A DNA stretch of 64,000 nucleotides, taken from JAKAIY01 sp963809385. Its GTDB lineage: Bacteria > Chloroflexota > Ktedonobacteria > Ktedonobacterales > JADMIN01. The notes below the pieces were generated by a model that made no database searches, was not told where the DNA came from, and was given only the letters and a program-made list of their open reading frames with translations. The stretch covers positions 434,001 to 498,000 of the forward strand of contig CAWEJL010000004.1 of the NCBI GenBank assembly GCA_963809385.1, in the 5' to 3' direction. Below, piece after piece: positions 7,570-17,123 of the stretch (position 1 is its first letter; each line of letters begins with the position of its first letter). Made by a program: the position numbers and the translations under genes.

Positions 7570-8523
7570 ATGGCGACGATTATCGAGGCGCGCGGCCTGA
7601 CGAAAGACTACGGCCATAACCGGGGCGTCATGGACCTGACCTTCGACGTGACCGAGGGCGAAGTCTTCGGCTTTCTCGGCCCCAACGGCGCCGGAAAGTC
7701 CACCACGATTCGCCTGTTCATGGGGCTGCTCAAGCCGACCGCTGGCCAGGTGACTATCGCCGGGTTCGACTGCTGGCGCCAGGCGACGGAAGTGAAGCGG
7801 CTGGCGGGCTATCTCCCCGGCGAGTGGACCTTCGACGCCAGCCTCACCGGCGCCCAAATTCTGGAATATCTCGGCAATCTGCGTGGCGGAGTTGATCGCG
7901 CGTATGTCCGGCGCCTCATCGAGCGTTTCGCGCTGGACCCCAGCCGCCGGTTCCGTGAGTATTCGCATGGCAACAAGCAAAAAGTCGGGCTGATCCAGGC
8001 GTTCATGAACCGCCCGCGGCTGCTGGTCCTCGACGAGCCGACCATCGGCCTCGACCCGCTCAATCAGCGGGAGTTCTACGAGATGGTGGCCGAGGCGCGC
8101 GCGGCGGGGCAGACGATGTTCATCTCCTCGCACATCCTGGCCGAGGTGGAGCGCACCAGTGACCGCGTGGGCATCGTCCGCGAGGGGCGCCTGGTGATGG
8201 TGGACAAGGTCGCCAACCTGAAGGAAATCAAGTCCCACTCGATGGACATCAGCTTCGGCGCGCCCGCCTCCCCGGCGTGGTTCACCCACCTCCCGGGCGT
8301 GGTCAGCGCGACGTCGGAGGCGGGCGCGCTCAACGTGCGTCTGGTCGTGCAGGGCGAGCTGCGCGAGGTGATCGAGGCCGCCGCCGCGCATGGGGCGACG
8401 AATATCGCCACCTACGAGCCCAGCCTCGAGGAAATTTTCCTGCGCTTCTACGCGCCCTCCGGGTCCGCGGCGCCGCCAGGGACGCCCGCGCCACCACGCG
8501 AGCGCGCGGGCGCCAGCGCCTGA
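7570..8523 (+). CDS. ABC transporter ATP-binding protein (exporter of the ABC-2 type)
   Basis: This 317-residue nucleotide-binding subunit has Walker A GPNGAGKSTT, signature YSHGNKQKVGL (the usual SGG is replaced by SHG), Walker B LLVLDEPTIGLDP and an H-loop histidine in ISSHILAEVE. The C-terminal extension is Pro/Ala-rich. I chose the ATG at 7570, which has GGGGGAG 8 nt upstream; the frame is open from 7495 but the added residues are not family-like. The gene is followed 33 bp later by a permease of the two-halves type found in exporters once named for polyketide antibiotics, so the pair is probably a drug or lipid exporter. Confidence 0.93.
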   Translation: MATIIEARGLTKDYGHNRGVMDLTFDVTEGEVFGFLGPNGAGKSTTIRLFMGLLKPTAGQVTIAGFDCWRQATEVKRLAGYLPGEWTFDASLTGAQILEYLGNLRGGVDRAYVRRLIERFALDPSRRFREYSHGNKQKVGLIQAFMNRPRLLVLDEPTIGLDPLNQREFYEMVAEARAAGQTMFISSHILAEVERTSDRVGIVREGRLVMVDKVANLKEIKSHSMDISFGAPASPAWFTHLPGVVSATSEAGALNVRLVVQGELREVIEAAAAHGATNIATYEPSLEEIFLRFYAPSGSAAPPGTPAPPRERAGASA

Positions 8524-8556
8524 GCAGCGGCGCGCCGGAAAGGCAGGCAGGAAACC

Positions 8557-10228
8557 ATGCTGCGCGCGATCTGGATCAAGACGCTGCGTGATTATCGCGT
8601 CGCCATCATCGGGTGGGGCGCTGGGCCTCGGCGTCATGATGGGCCTGACGCTGACCTTTGTCTCTACCCTGAGTCAGGCTACGCTCGATGCCGCCGCTGA
8701 GTACGCGAAGGCGATCCCGTTCCTGGCCGACGCCGTCGCCATCCAGACCCCCGAGGGGTACGCCACCTGGGACACCGGGAGCATTCTGCCGGTCATGCTG
8801 GGCATCTGGACCGTCATCGCGGGGGCGCGACTGGTGCGCGGCGATGAGGAGCGGGGCGCGCTGGATATGCTGCTCACCGCGCACTTCTCGCGGACGCGCG
8901 TGCTGCTCGAAAAGCTGGCCGCGTTCGTCCTGGCGATTCTGCTCATCTCGCTCTTGATTGGCCTCAGTTGCATCGCGGGCGAGGCGCTCGGAGGCTTGAA
9001 CGTCAATGTCGCCGGCTCGCTCCTCCTCGGCCTCGAGACTGGCCTGACGGGCATGGTCTTCGGCATGCTGGCGCTGCTGCTCTCCCAGCTCCTTACGCGC
9101 CCCGCCGCCGCCGCTGGCTGGGCAGCAGGATTCCTGGCGTTCTCCTACCTGCTCAACGCCGCCGGGCGTCTCGTGGACAACGGCGTCTGGCTGCGCCGCT
9201 TCTCACCGCTGTACTACTACGACCTGAACAAGCCGCTGATTTCGACCTTTAGCGGCGATACCAGCGCGTACTTCATCCTGCTCGCGCTTAGCGCCGCGCT
9301 GGCGGGAGCTAGCTTCGTCCTCTTCGCGCGCCGCGACGTAGGCGGGACGGCGCTCGCCACCGCTTGGATCCGCCTGCGCAAGACGCCGATGCTGGCGCGG
9401 GTGGGCGCGCATGACGGCATGCGCGCGTGGGACGAGGTGGAGCGAGACATCTTCGAGCGCTCTTCCGGCTTGCGGGCGCTGCGAGCGCAAGCCGGGATGG
9501 TCTTCTGGTGGCTGGTAGGCGTGGCGGCGCTGATCGTCTGGGTTGTGGTCCTCGCCCGGGTCGCGAAAGACGCGATCGTTCGGATGCTGGAAAGCGCGCC
9601 AGCCCTCAAGCTCTTGCTGGGCGAGTTCAATCTGGCCAGCGATACAGGCTACATCGCCACGATGGCGTTCCTGTATATGCCCGTGCTCTTCGTGCTGTTC
9701 GCCATGACACTCGCTTCCTCCTGGGCGCGTGACGTGGAGAGCGGGCGCATGGAGCTGGCGCTGGCCACGCCACAGCCGCGCTGGCGCATCTTCTTCGAGC
9801 GCTTCGGCGCCGTCCTGCTCGGAGCCGTCACGCTGACCGCCGCGAGCTGGCTCGTCATGCTGGTGAGCGCGGGCGCAGTCGGACTGAGTGTGGACCCCGC
9901 CCGCCTCGCGGTCGCCTTCCTGGGCATCATCCCGATGGAGCTCGTGACGGCCGCTGTGGTGTTCGCGCTGGCGGGATGGCTCCGCGCTGGTCTGGTGATC
10001 GCCCTCGTCGGCGCGCTCATCGGCGTCTCCTACTTCGCCGAGATCCTCAACCTGCTGTTGAAGCTACCGAACTGGGCGCTGTCGCTCTCCATCTTCCACC
10101 AGTACGGCAATCCGCTGATCGCGGACCCACGCTGGCTCTCATGGCTGGCGCTGCTCGCCATCGCCGCCGTGCTCGCCGCTGTGGGCGCGTTCCGCTTCAA
10201 CCGCGAGGACATCCACCAGGGAGCCTAG
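8557..10228 (+). CDS. ABC-2 type exporter permease, 12-TM type (one frameshift at ~8623)
   Basis: The natural start MLRAIWIKTLRDYRVAIIGW is at the ATG at 8557, with a purine-rich AGGAAACC just upstream. The frame then needs a +1 shift inside GGG at 8623-8625 to continue as LGVMMGLTLTFVSTLSQ. Dropping one G gives 556 residues with two six-helix halves joined by a cytoplasmic loop (residues about 250-310), which matches the exporter permeases of this family. The remaining frame is clean to the stop. The extra base is probably a sequence error; otherwise the gene would be inactive. It pairs with the ATP-binding protein at 7570 and converges on a second ABC system. Confidence 0.85.
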
Positions 10229-10305
10229 TGAGCAGGAGTGCTGGGAGACGCGGGTGTGAACGCCAGTGCGCCAATGCCCATTCACGTGGCAGAGCCGCAG
10301 CCGCC

Positions 10306-11202
10306 TCACCCGTTGCGCTTCAGCGCGCCGGTGCGCTTGGCGTAGCGCTCGGCCTGCTCGAAGATCACCAGCCCCAGCGGCACGAGCACGGCGCCCGTCA
10401 GCGCCAGCGGCCAGATGTCGGACCACAGCGTGGTGACGCCCTGCCCCTGCTGAATGCTCGCGCGCAAGCCGTCCAGCATGTACGTCACCGGCGAGATGAC
10501 CGACACCGCCTGCAGCCAGCCCGGCAGCACCGTCACCGGATAGTACACGCCCGACACCAGCAGCATGACCGCGCGAATGATATAGGCCATCTGCGCGCCG
10601 CGCTCGGTGAAGAGCAGCGGCAGAATCGCCGCGATCTCACCCAGCCCGATCAGCGAGACGCTGCCCAGCGCCGTGATGGTCGCGGCGGCCAGCCAGTTGG
10701 ACTTCGTCAGGTCCAGGTGGAAGAACATGCTGATGACGAGCAGCTGCGCCACCATCAGCGCCAGCCCGTGAATCAGCGCGAAGACGCACGCCCCCAGCAG
10801 GTGCGTCAGCCGCGAGACGGGCGCCATGAAGGTGTACTCGATCGTCCCTTCCCAGCGCTCGATCGTCACCGTCTCCGTCACGCTGTCGAAGACCGCGCTG
10901 ATGTAGCTCCACATCGCCGTGCCGATCGTCAGATACAGGATCAGATTGTTGACGTCGGCCTGCGTGAAGCGCCCCGGCGCCGCGTTCTGCGCCGTCTTGG
11001 CGATGAAGGTCACACTCAGCGCGTTGACGATGTTGTACGTGACCCAGACGATTTCCCACGCCCAGTAGCGCTTCGTCAGGAACCAGCCGCGCTCAATGAA
11101 GGCGTAGCCCTTCCCCGTCTCCGAGCGCAACGAGCGCCCCCAGGAGCGCGCCGCCGTCAGCAGGTCGCCCGCGCGAATGGCGGAAAGCATATCTTTAGAC
11201 AC
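10306..11202 (-). CDS. ABC-2 type transporter permease (DrrB-like)
   Basis: This is a 298-residue integral membrane protein with about six hydrophobic helices. The ABC-2 hallmark near the C-terminus is visible as MLLVSGVYYPVTVLPGWLQ followed by SPVTYMLDGLR. An amphipathic N-terminus (about 50 residues) precedes the first helix. It lies downstream of the ATP-binding protein at 11387 on the same strand, separated by 184 bp that contain a cluster of palindromic repeats. Together they form a DrrAB-like exporter, probably for a hydrophobic compound; the substrate cannot be inferred. Confidence 0.9.
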   Translation of the reverse strand: MSKDMLSAIRAGDLLTAARSWGRSLRSETGKGYAFIERGWFLTKRYWAWEIVWVTYNIVNALSVTFIAKTAQNAAPGRFTQADVNNLILYLTIGTAMWSYISAVFDSVTETVTIERWEGTIEYTFMAPVSRLTHLLGACVFALIHGLALMVAQLLVISMFFHLDLTKSNWLAAATITALGSVSLIGLGEIAAILPLLFTERGAQMAYIIRAVMLLVSGVYYPVTVLPGWLQAVSVISPVTYMLDGLRASIQQGQGVTTLWSDIWPLALTGAVLVPLGLVIFEQAERYAKRTGALKRNG

Positions 11203-11233
11203 TCCTCATGCCACACATCAATGATTGCCGCTC

Positions 11234-11373
11234 CCGGCCTTGAAAGGCCGGAGCACGCGCCGGGGCCTTGAAAGGCCGCGATACGGCGGGGATTTATCCC
11301 CACGCCCCCGTGCGCCGGCCATTCATGGCCGCGCCTCTCGCCCATCCCGTGCGCCGGCCATTCATGGCCGCGC
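11234..11373. repeat. Cluster of GC-rich palindromes with AT cores
   Basis: Five palindromic units lie between the two genes of the exporter: CCGGCCTTGAAAGGCCGG (11234-11251), GGCCTTGAAAGGCC (11264-11277), GGGGATTTATCCCC (about 11289), and two copies of a unit containing GGCCATTCATGGCC (11311-11334 and 11350-11373, 39-bp period). Related palindromes occur at 12470-12541 and 47796-47913. They could form mRNA hairpins between atpase and permease. Confidence 0.75.
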
Positions 11374-11386
11374 CGTTCGTCCACGC

Positions 11387-12391
11387 TCACTCCCCGTCCT
11401 CATCCCCCTCCGGCTCCTCGGCCTCCCAGTCGCGCCCGGTGTAGGCCATGAAGACCTCCGTCAGCGTCGCGGGGTGATCCAGCCCCAGCTTCTCCGCCAC
11501 CGCCGCCTTCAGCTCGTCCGGCTCGCCGTCGGCCACGATGCGCCCGCCATCAATGATCGCGATGCGGTCGCAGAGCGCGTCGGCCTCGTCCATGTCGTGC
11601 GTCGTCAGCAGGATCGTCGCGTCGTGCGTGTCGCGTAGCTCCGCCACGAACCGCTGCACATCCAGCTTCGAGCGCGGGTCCAGCCCGGTCGTCGGCTCGT
11701 CGAGCAGCAGCAGCACCGGCGCCGTCAGGAACGCGCGCGCGATCGCCACTTTCTGTTGCATCCCGCGCGACATATGCTCCAGCGGCTGTGAGATGCGGTC
11801 CGGCTTGATGCCCAGCCGTGTCAGGATCGCGCGGATGTCTTCGCGCGCCTGCCGGGCGGGGACGCCATACAGCCGCGCCGAGTAGAGCAGGTTCTCCATC
11901 GGGCTGAGCTTGCGGAAGAAGGCGGCCTCCACACTCACCCGGTTGATCAGCTTGCGCACCACGGCGTCGTCGCGCTCGACATCGTAGCCGAACACCTCCA
12001 GCTTGCCCTCGTCGGGCAGCAGCAGCGTCGAGATCAGCCGGATCAGCGTGGACTTACCTGAGCCGTTGGAGCCGAGCACACCGTAGATCTGCTTGCGCTT
12101 CACCGCCAGCGAGACATCCGTCACCGCGCGCACGATCCGCTTGCTCGCGCGCCCGTCGCTCTTGCGGCGGAACAACCGCATGCCTTCCGACTTCACGAAA
12201 CGCTTCGAGACATGCTCCACCCGCAGCGCCTCATCCCGCTGGATGCTCACCAGCTCACTGGGCGTGAGCGCCTCAAGCTGGGCGAGTTGATCTATCCGCT
12301 TCTCTGGCGTCCGCGACGCGTCTGCCACTTGCGCCGCCTGCCGCGACCGATCGGAATGATCGGGTGGCGTCGCGGGACTCGTTTCGAGCAT
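11387..12391 (-). CDS. ABC transporter ATP-binding protein (DrrA-like)
   Basis: This 334-residue subunit has an N-terminal extension of about 50 residues before the ABC fold. It has Walker A GSNGSGKSTL, signature LEHMSRGMQQKVAIARAF, Walker B LLLLDEPTTGLDP and H-loop LTTHDMDEAD. A basic stretch (RLFRRKSDGRASKR) is inserted between the first strands. The C-terminus is strongly acidic (EAEEPEGDEDGE). It is the first gene of the exporter with the permease at 10306. The ATG at 12391 has GAGGAGT about 6 nt upstream. The upstream region also carries palindromic repeats. Confidence 0.92.
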   Translation of the reverse strand: MLETSPATPPDHSDRSRQAAQVADASRTPEKRIDQLAQLEALTPSELVSIQRDEALRVEHVSKRFVKSEGMRLFRRKSDGRASKRIVRAVTDVSLAVKRKQIYGVLGSNGSGKSTLIRLISTLLLPDEGKLEVFGYDVERDDAVVRKLINRVSVEAAFFRKLSPMENLLYSARLYGVPARQAREDIRAILTRLGIKPDRISQPLEHMSRGMQQKVAIARAFLTAPVLLLLDEPTTGLDPRSKLDVQRFVAELRDTHDATILLTTHDMDEADALCDRIAIIDGGRIVADGEPDELKAAVAEKLGLDHPATLTEVFMAYTGRDWEAEEPEGDEDGE

Positions 12392-12469
12392 TGGGGACTC
12401 CTCCTATGCGCTCAACTGAGACAACATCCGCTTGAATCGTTCGCCATCGCGGGGCTTCAGCCCCATCCC

Positions 12470-12541
12470 GCGCGCCGTGCGCCGGCCTTTCAAGGCCGCC
12501 CCCCTCACCCGCGCGCCGTGCGCCGGCCTTTCAAGGCCGCG
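12470..12541. repeat. Tandem pair of GGCCTTTCAAGGCC palindromes
   Basis: Two near-identical units (12470-12500 and 12511-12541, 41-bp period), each with GCGCCGTGCGCCGG before the palindrome GGCCTTTCAAGGCC. They belong to the same family as the cluster at 11234-11373, here upstream of the ATP-binding gene instead of inside the operon. Confidence 0.75.
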
Positions 12542-12745
12542 CCTCCTCGCCTGCTGGGGCGTCAAAGGGCCACATGGGCGTGGCGAAACATCACTCAAAA
12601 ACAGCGAAAAAGGGCCACTGGGCGGAGCGCACGCGCTGGCCCATGACCCCAAAAGAGAAGATTGCGTCCGACTCTCAGAACCTGTTCTCGCCGCTTGCGG
12701 CGGTTCTGGAATCGCTACCGGCCTGGTTGAGGATGCTCGCCCGAA

Positions 12746-12910
12746 TCAATAGTGATGGCGAACAGAAAAGCCGGTGATCTCGCTCCAGCGGGTGGGCGCG
12801 CCTTGCCCCGGGAAGATTCCCAGGGTGGCCCCAGTCACGGGGCGCAGGCGTGCGGTGTGCACACTGATACCCTGCATGAGGGTCAGGGCGCACATCGTCG
12901 CGTTACTCAT
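12746..12910 (-). CDS. Possible small protein of 54 residues
   Basis: The frame starts ATG at 12910 with GGAG about 9-12 nt upstream and reads MSNATMCALTLMQGISVHTA onward to a TGA at 12746. Third codon positions are mostly G or C, as in real genes here, which is why I list it. I recognise no domain, and the length gives little statistical support. It could be a spurious frame in a gene-poor region. Confidence 0.3.
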   Translation of the reverse strand: MSNATMCALTLMQGISVHTARLRPVTGATLGIFPGQGAPTRWSEITGFSVRHHY

Positions 12911-13307
12911 CGCGAATCGCTCCACATCTCGCTGGATGCCCGCAACATCCGGGCGCGCCGTCAATCGCGCGCCGCGTCGTTGCTTCTCCGCGCCGCCTAC
13001 CACGAAGTAAGCCAGGCGTGTCTCACGGAGTATACGGAACCGCGACGCCGCCTGTCAAGACGCGAATTTTCCATCCGTCAGCGATGGGCTATAGGCCACG
13101 GGCGCCCTTATCATCCCGCTCCGGGGCATGAGAAGCGAGCGGCGATATGGGCCAGCGCGGTTGACGCGCCCAGGGAGGACACCGTATACTGGCTTGCGAT
13201 ACCGAACAACATGAGGACGCGCCGTACCGCCTTCCCTGCTGGCGAGCGCCGCGCCCCCTAATCGGGAGACGGCAATGGCGCACGGCCCGCGACATACGGA
13301 GGCTGGC

Positions 13308-13559
13308 ATGATCGTGATGGAAGGCCAGGAGTTCCTGACCGCGGAGGAAGCCTGCGCGCTGCTCGGGATTAAGCCTGCCACGCTCTATGCCTATGTCAGT
13401 CGCGGGATGCTCAGCAGCTACCGGCAGGGAATCAAGCGCAAGCGGCTCTACCGCCGCGATGAGGTGGAGCGCCTGACGCGCCTGCGTGGCCCGGATGGCG
13501 AGCGCGAAGAGGAGTTGGAATCCCAGCCCAGCGGGGCCGGCTGGATACCCTACGTCTGA
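13308..13559 (+). CDS. Small MerR/excisionase-like helix-turn-helix protein
   Basis: This 83-residue protein has one DNA-binding domain: FLTAEEACALLGIKPATLYA followed by YVSRGMLSSY and a basic RKRLYRRDEVERL recognition/wing segment. The same HTH module is found at the N-terminus of some citrate synthase-like proteins, where it precedes an enzyme domain; here it stands alone. I prefer the ATG at 13308 because a perfect GGAGG lies 5 nt upstream; an earlier ATG at 13275 is also preceded by GGAGA. The C-terminal tail is acidic. The target is unknown; the next gene is an esterase-like protein on the same strand. Confidence 0.75.
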   Translation: MIVMEGQEFLTAEEACALLGIKPATLYAYVSRGMLSSYRQGIKRKRLYRRDEVERLTRLRGPDGEREEELESQPSGAGWIPYV

Positions 13560-13642
13560 CGCCCAGCCACGAGGCGGGTGTGGGGCGCGGGGGTCGGCGG
13601 GATTCGACAGAGCGCGGGCGCGGCGACACTGCGCGAGGCAAG

Positions 13643-14314
13643 ATGTCCAACGTGCTGTCCCGGCGGGTGACCTTCCCGAGCGCTGGCCGCCCCGGCCCGC
13701 TGCTCGAAGGCGCGCTCGCACGACCCGCCTCCCCTACGACGGACGCGGCGCTCGCCCCCGTCGCCATCCTGCTGCATCCCCAGCCACTGACCAGCTCAAT
13801 GGATGACCCCCTGATCGAGCGCGCCGCCACCGATTTGGCCGCCGCCGGATTCGTCACGCTGCGCTTCAACTTTCGCGGCGTCGGCGACAGCGAGGGCCAG
13901 CAGACCGATGGCCGCCTGGAGCCGCTGGACGTGGCGGGCGCGGTCGAGTTCGCGCTGGCCGAGCCGGGGGTGGACCGCGAGAAGCTCTGCCTGGTGGGGC
14001 ATGCCTTCGGCGCCTGGGTGGCGCTGGTCTACGCCGCGCACGACCCGCGCGTCAAGACCGTCGTGGCCATCAGCCCGCCCGTCTTCCGCTTCACACCAGA
14101 GCTGGGCGCGTTCGACCGGCCCAAGCTCTTCATTACTGGCGAATTCGATGAGGTCGCCCCGCGCCACAAGTTAGAGCCACTGCTCGACCGCTTGCCCGCA
14201 CGCGGATTTAAGGTCCTCTCAGGCGCGCGGCACCTCATGCGTGGGTACGAGACAACGGCCTCCCAGGCTGTTGTACACTACCTGGTACGCTGGGCCGCGA
14301 CACCTGGCGTGTAA
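13643..14314 (+). CDS. Alpha/beta-hydrolase-fold protein lacking the nucleophilic serine
   Basis: This 223-residue protein matches the small predicted alpha/beta hydrolases: LHPQPLTSSMDDPLIERAA, then FVTLRFNFRGVGDSEGQQT, then the nucleophile elbow and the acid and base loops FITGEFDEVAP and LSGARHLMRGYE. The elbow reads VGHAFGAWVAL, so the usual GxSxG is GHAFG, with alanine at the catalytic serine position. Asp and His are retained. A single T-to-G change (TCC to GCC) would explain it, so either the protein is non-catalytic or the base is miscalled. The start at 13643 is chosen from family alignment; GAGG lies about 6 nt upstream. Confidence 0.8.
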   Translation: MSNVLSRRVTFPSAGRPGPLLEGALARPASPTTDAALAPVAILLHPQPLTSSMDDPLIERAATDLAAAGFVTLRFNFRGVGDSEGQQTDGRLEPLDVAGAVEFALAEPGVDREKLCLVGHAFGAWVALVYAAHDPRVKTVVAISPPVFRFTPELGAFDRPKLFITGEFDEVAPRHKLEPLLDRLPARGFKVLSGARHLMRGYETTASQAVVHYLVRWAATPGV

Positions 14315-14470
14315 TCTGTACTGTCATGTGAGCCGCTGGCCATGCGGAGGGGGGCCGGCGGCGGCGCGTCAACCCGTCTGGGGGTCCACTGGACGCCGGG
14401 ACGCGCGTCGAACACGACACGTCATCAGGAAGATGGTGGCCACGGGCCAGTAGCAGGTGAGAGCGCAACT

Positions 14471-16232
14471 GTGACAACGACATCAAACCCTATTGTTGTA
14501 CAAGGCGACCGGACGCTGTTGCTCGAAGTGGACCATCCATTCTACGCCGAAGCGCGCGATGCCCTGGCGCAATTCGCCGAGCTGGAGAAGTCGCCCGAGC
14601 ATATCCATACCTACCGGCTGACACCTCTCTCGCTCTGGAACGCCGCCGCCGCCGGACTGAGCGCGGCGGCGGTGATCGCGTCGCTGGCGCGCTACAGCCG
14701 CTACGACATCCCTCCCAACATCCTCGCCGATATCCGGGACTACATTGGGCGCTATGGCCGGCTCAAGCTCCTGCGCGACGGCCCCGACCTGATCCTGCGC
14801 TCGGATGATGTGGCGCTGATCGCCGAGGTGGCCCGCCACAAGCGCACGGAACCGTACGTCATCGAGCGCCGCGACGAGCATACGCTGGTGATTGACGCCG
14901 CCCGCCGCGGCCACGTCAAGCAGGCGCTGATCGCCATCGGCTTCCCGGCGGAAGACCTGGCCGGCTACACGGATGGCGCCGCGCTGCCGGTCACCCTGCG
15001 CGACATCACCACCTCCGGCGAGCCCTTCCAGCTGCGCCAGTATCAGCGGGACGCCGTGCGCGCCTTCTACGCCGATGGCGGGCCCAGCGGCGGCAGCGGC
15101 GTGGTCGTGCTGCCCTGCGGCGCGGGCAAGACCATCGTCGGCATCGGCGCGATGGCCGCGCATTGGCCGCTCGACGCTGATCCTCTCGCCCAACACCATC
15201 GCCGTGCGCCAGTGGATGAGCGAGCTGCTCGACAAGACGACGCTGACCGCCGACCAGGTCGGCGAATACACCGGCGAGCGCAAAGAGATCCGACCCGTCA
15301 CCGTCACCACCTACCAGATCCTGACCTACCGCGCCAGCGAAGGACGGCGTCTTCCCGCACTTCAGCCTGTTCGACGGCCACGACTGGGGCCTGATCATCT
15401 ACGACGAGGTGCATCTGCTGCCCGCGCCGGTCTTCCGCATCACCGCCGAGATTCAGGCGCGGCGGCGGCTGGGGCTGACGGCGACGCTGGTGCGCGAGGA
15501 TGGCCGCGAGGCCGACGTCTTCGGCCTGATCGGCCCCAAGACGTACGACGTGCCCTGGAAGGAGCTGGAGAAGCAGGGCTGGATCGCCACCGCCGAGTGC
15601 CACGAGATCCGCGTCGCCCTGCCCGACGAAGACCGCATGAGCTACGCCGTCGCCGAGGAGCGCGAGAAGTACCGCATCGCCGCCGAGAACCCGACCAAAG
15701 CTCGACCGTCACGCGCGAGCTGCTGGAGACGCCACCGCCGACGACCAGGTGCTGATCATCGGCCAGTACCTCGACCAGCTCGAAGATCTGGCGCAAATGC
15801 TCGACGCGCCGCTGATCACCGGCCAGCACCAACAACACGCAGCGCGAGAAGCTCTACGACCAGTTCCGCCAGGGCAAGATCAAGCGGCTGGTGGTCAGCA
15901 AGGTCGCCAACTTCGCCATCGACCTGCCCGACGCCAACGTCGCCATCCAGGTCTCCGGCACCTTCGGCTCGCGCCAGGAGGAGGCCCAGCGGCTGGGCGC
16001 GTCTCTGCGGCCCAAGCAGGACGGACGCCCGGCGCACTTCTACAGCATCGTCACCCGCGACACCCGCGACCAGGAGTTCGCCGCCAACCGCCAGCTCTTC
16101 CTGACCGAGCAGGGCTACCGCTACACGATTGACGACGCCGAGGACCAGGGCCTGCTGGTGGAGCGCCAGACGCCCGCGCGCCTGCCCGCCGTCGGCGAGC
16201 GCGTCAGCCGTGGACGCGGGCGGCGGGGGTAG
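14471..16232 (+). CDS. XPB/RAD25-type DNA repair helicase (four +1 shifts)
   Basis: Conserved XPB segments appear in order but in three frames: LLEVDHPFYAEARDALAQF, the Walker A CGAGKTIVGIG, LSPNTIAVRQWMSELLDKTT, the DEAD-like IIYDEVHLLPAP, LGLTATLVREDGREADVF, DQVLIIGQYLDQLEDL, VSKVANFAIDLPDANVAIQ and FLTEQGYRY. Removing one base in each of four short runs (near 15163, 15340 in AA, 15698 in AAA, 15825 in CC) gives one continuous 585-residue protein, close to the family length. The start is probably GTG at 14471 with GGTGAG upstream. XPB homologues unwind DNA at lesions. The regular pattern favours sequence error over decay, because all motifs are intact. Confidence 0.9.
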
Positions 16233-16334
16233 CGTGTGGAGCGGGGTATGGGAACGCAGCATCATTTGCGCCCAACAACCGTGAGAGCCACTCGCATGGT
16301 GCGGGCGGCTCTCATCTCCAAGTGATGAGCGGAA

Positions 16335-16541
16335 TCAACCAGCCTGGACGACCAGGGCGATGATGGCAAGGAGGAGCGCGGCGCCCAGAATCTGCGCGCC
16401 GCGGATGATGCCAGCGACCTCGACCTTGTGGCGCGTTACGCCGTTTTCCCTGATCCGAACGGCAAATGCCGACAGCAGGATGTAGCCTAATCCGATTAGG
16501 CCAGCAGCCCCAGCCAGAACGAACAGGATGCGAGCCGCCAT
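16335..16541 (-). CDS. Small two-helix membrane protein
   Basis: This 68-residue protein consists of two hydrophobic segments (ILFVLAGAAGLIGLGYILL and IIRGAQILGAALLLAIIALV) separated by a charged loop (RIRENGVTRHKVE). The ATG at 16541 has GGGAGG 6 nt upstream, a strong Shine-Dalgarno sequence for this genome, which supports it as a real gene. I recognise no family. It is convergent with the helicase gene. Confidence 0.65.
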   Translation of the reverse strand: MAARILFVLAGAAGLIGLGYILLSAFAVRIRENGVTRHKVEVAGIIRGAQILGAALLLAIIALVVQAG

Positions 16542-16616
16542 ATCAGCCTCCCATGTGTGATGCGTGTGATGAAAGCTCCAGCCATGCGCGCCGTCCTTTC
16601 GTGGCTGCGCTTCCCG

Positions 16617-16850
16617 TTAGATATCCAGACCCGACAGCCCAAAGGTTCCGAGGATCAGTGAAATCTCGCCTCCGTGATGTAGATCATGCTCGACCAGATG
16701 CCAGATCACCCACTGGCGCGTGTATCCCATCGGCACGCCAGGATCAGGATCGGGATTTGGGATGGGATACGCGAGATCAGAGACTGTCCAGGCGCCGAGA
16801 GCGTCCCAAAGCACAGCCCATGAGGCGCGCAATCCCTCCGCAAGCTCCAC
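16617..16850 (-). pseudogene. DinB-superfamily C-terminal fragment
   Basis: The readable part has the end of a DinB-like four-helix protein: ELAEGLRASWAVLWDALGAW followed by WVIWHLVEHDLHHGGEISLI, where the HxxxHxxH-like histidines bind metal in the family. A normal member has about 150 residues; here only 77 are in frame, and the frame is closed by a stop just upstream of GTG 16850. The segment before it (16851-17023) is open in another frame (ending MWLNSERNAW), but that reading has no clear DinB N-terminus. Either two base errors or genuine truncation explain this. Confidence 0.5.
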
Positions 16851-17123
16851 GCATTCCGCTCGCTATTAAGCCACATCTGGGCGACGCATCGCGCCATACC
16901 ATCGCGAGTGGAGCAGATAGCGCGAGTAGCGGCGCGCGACATTGTGAGGGTATACTTGCCGGCGTACATCACGTCTTGCCACACATCATACGGGCGTGGC
17001 GGGCGCGCGGAGCGGCGTGACATATTGGCATAGATATTGGCATGGATGACGCATGAGAGACTGCCGTAGACTACCCTCGCGTAGCGGTAGGTGACTCAAG
17101 CGAAGCGGAAGAGGCAGTTAATC

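Larger units (their letters stand above)
12392..13307. other. Long intergenic region with repeats
   Basis: This region of over 900 bp contains two repeat units at 12470-12541, a possible 54-codon minus-strand ORF at 12746-12910 and no other convincing coding signal. Base composition drops locally (12560-12780), and the stretch between 13010 and 13270 shows nothing I recognise apart from the approach to the HTH gene. Confidence 0.4.

Noticed and set aside
16851..17023. N-terminal half of the DinB gene in another frame
   Set aside because: The frame MSRAATRAICSTRDG does not show a DinB N-terminus and two base changes would be needed to join it; I kept only the C-terminal fragment.
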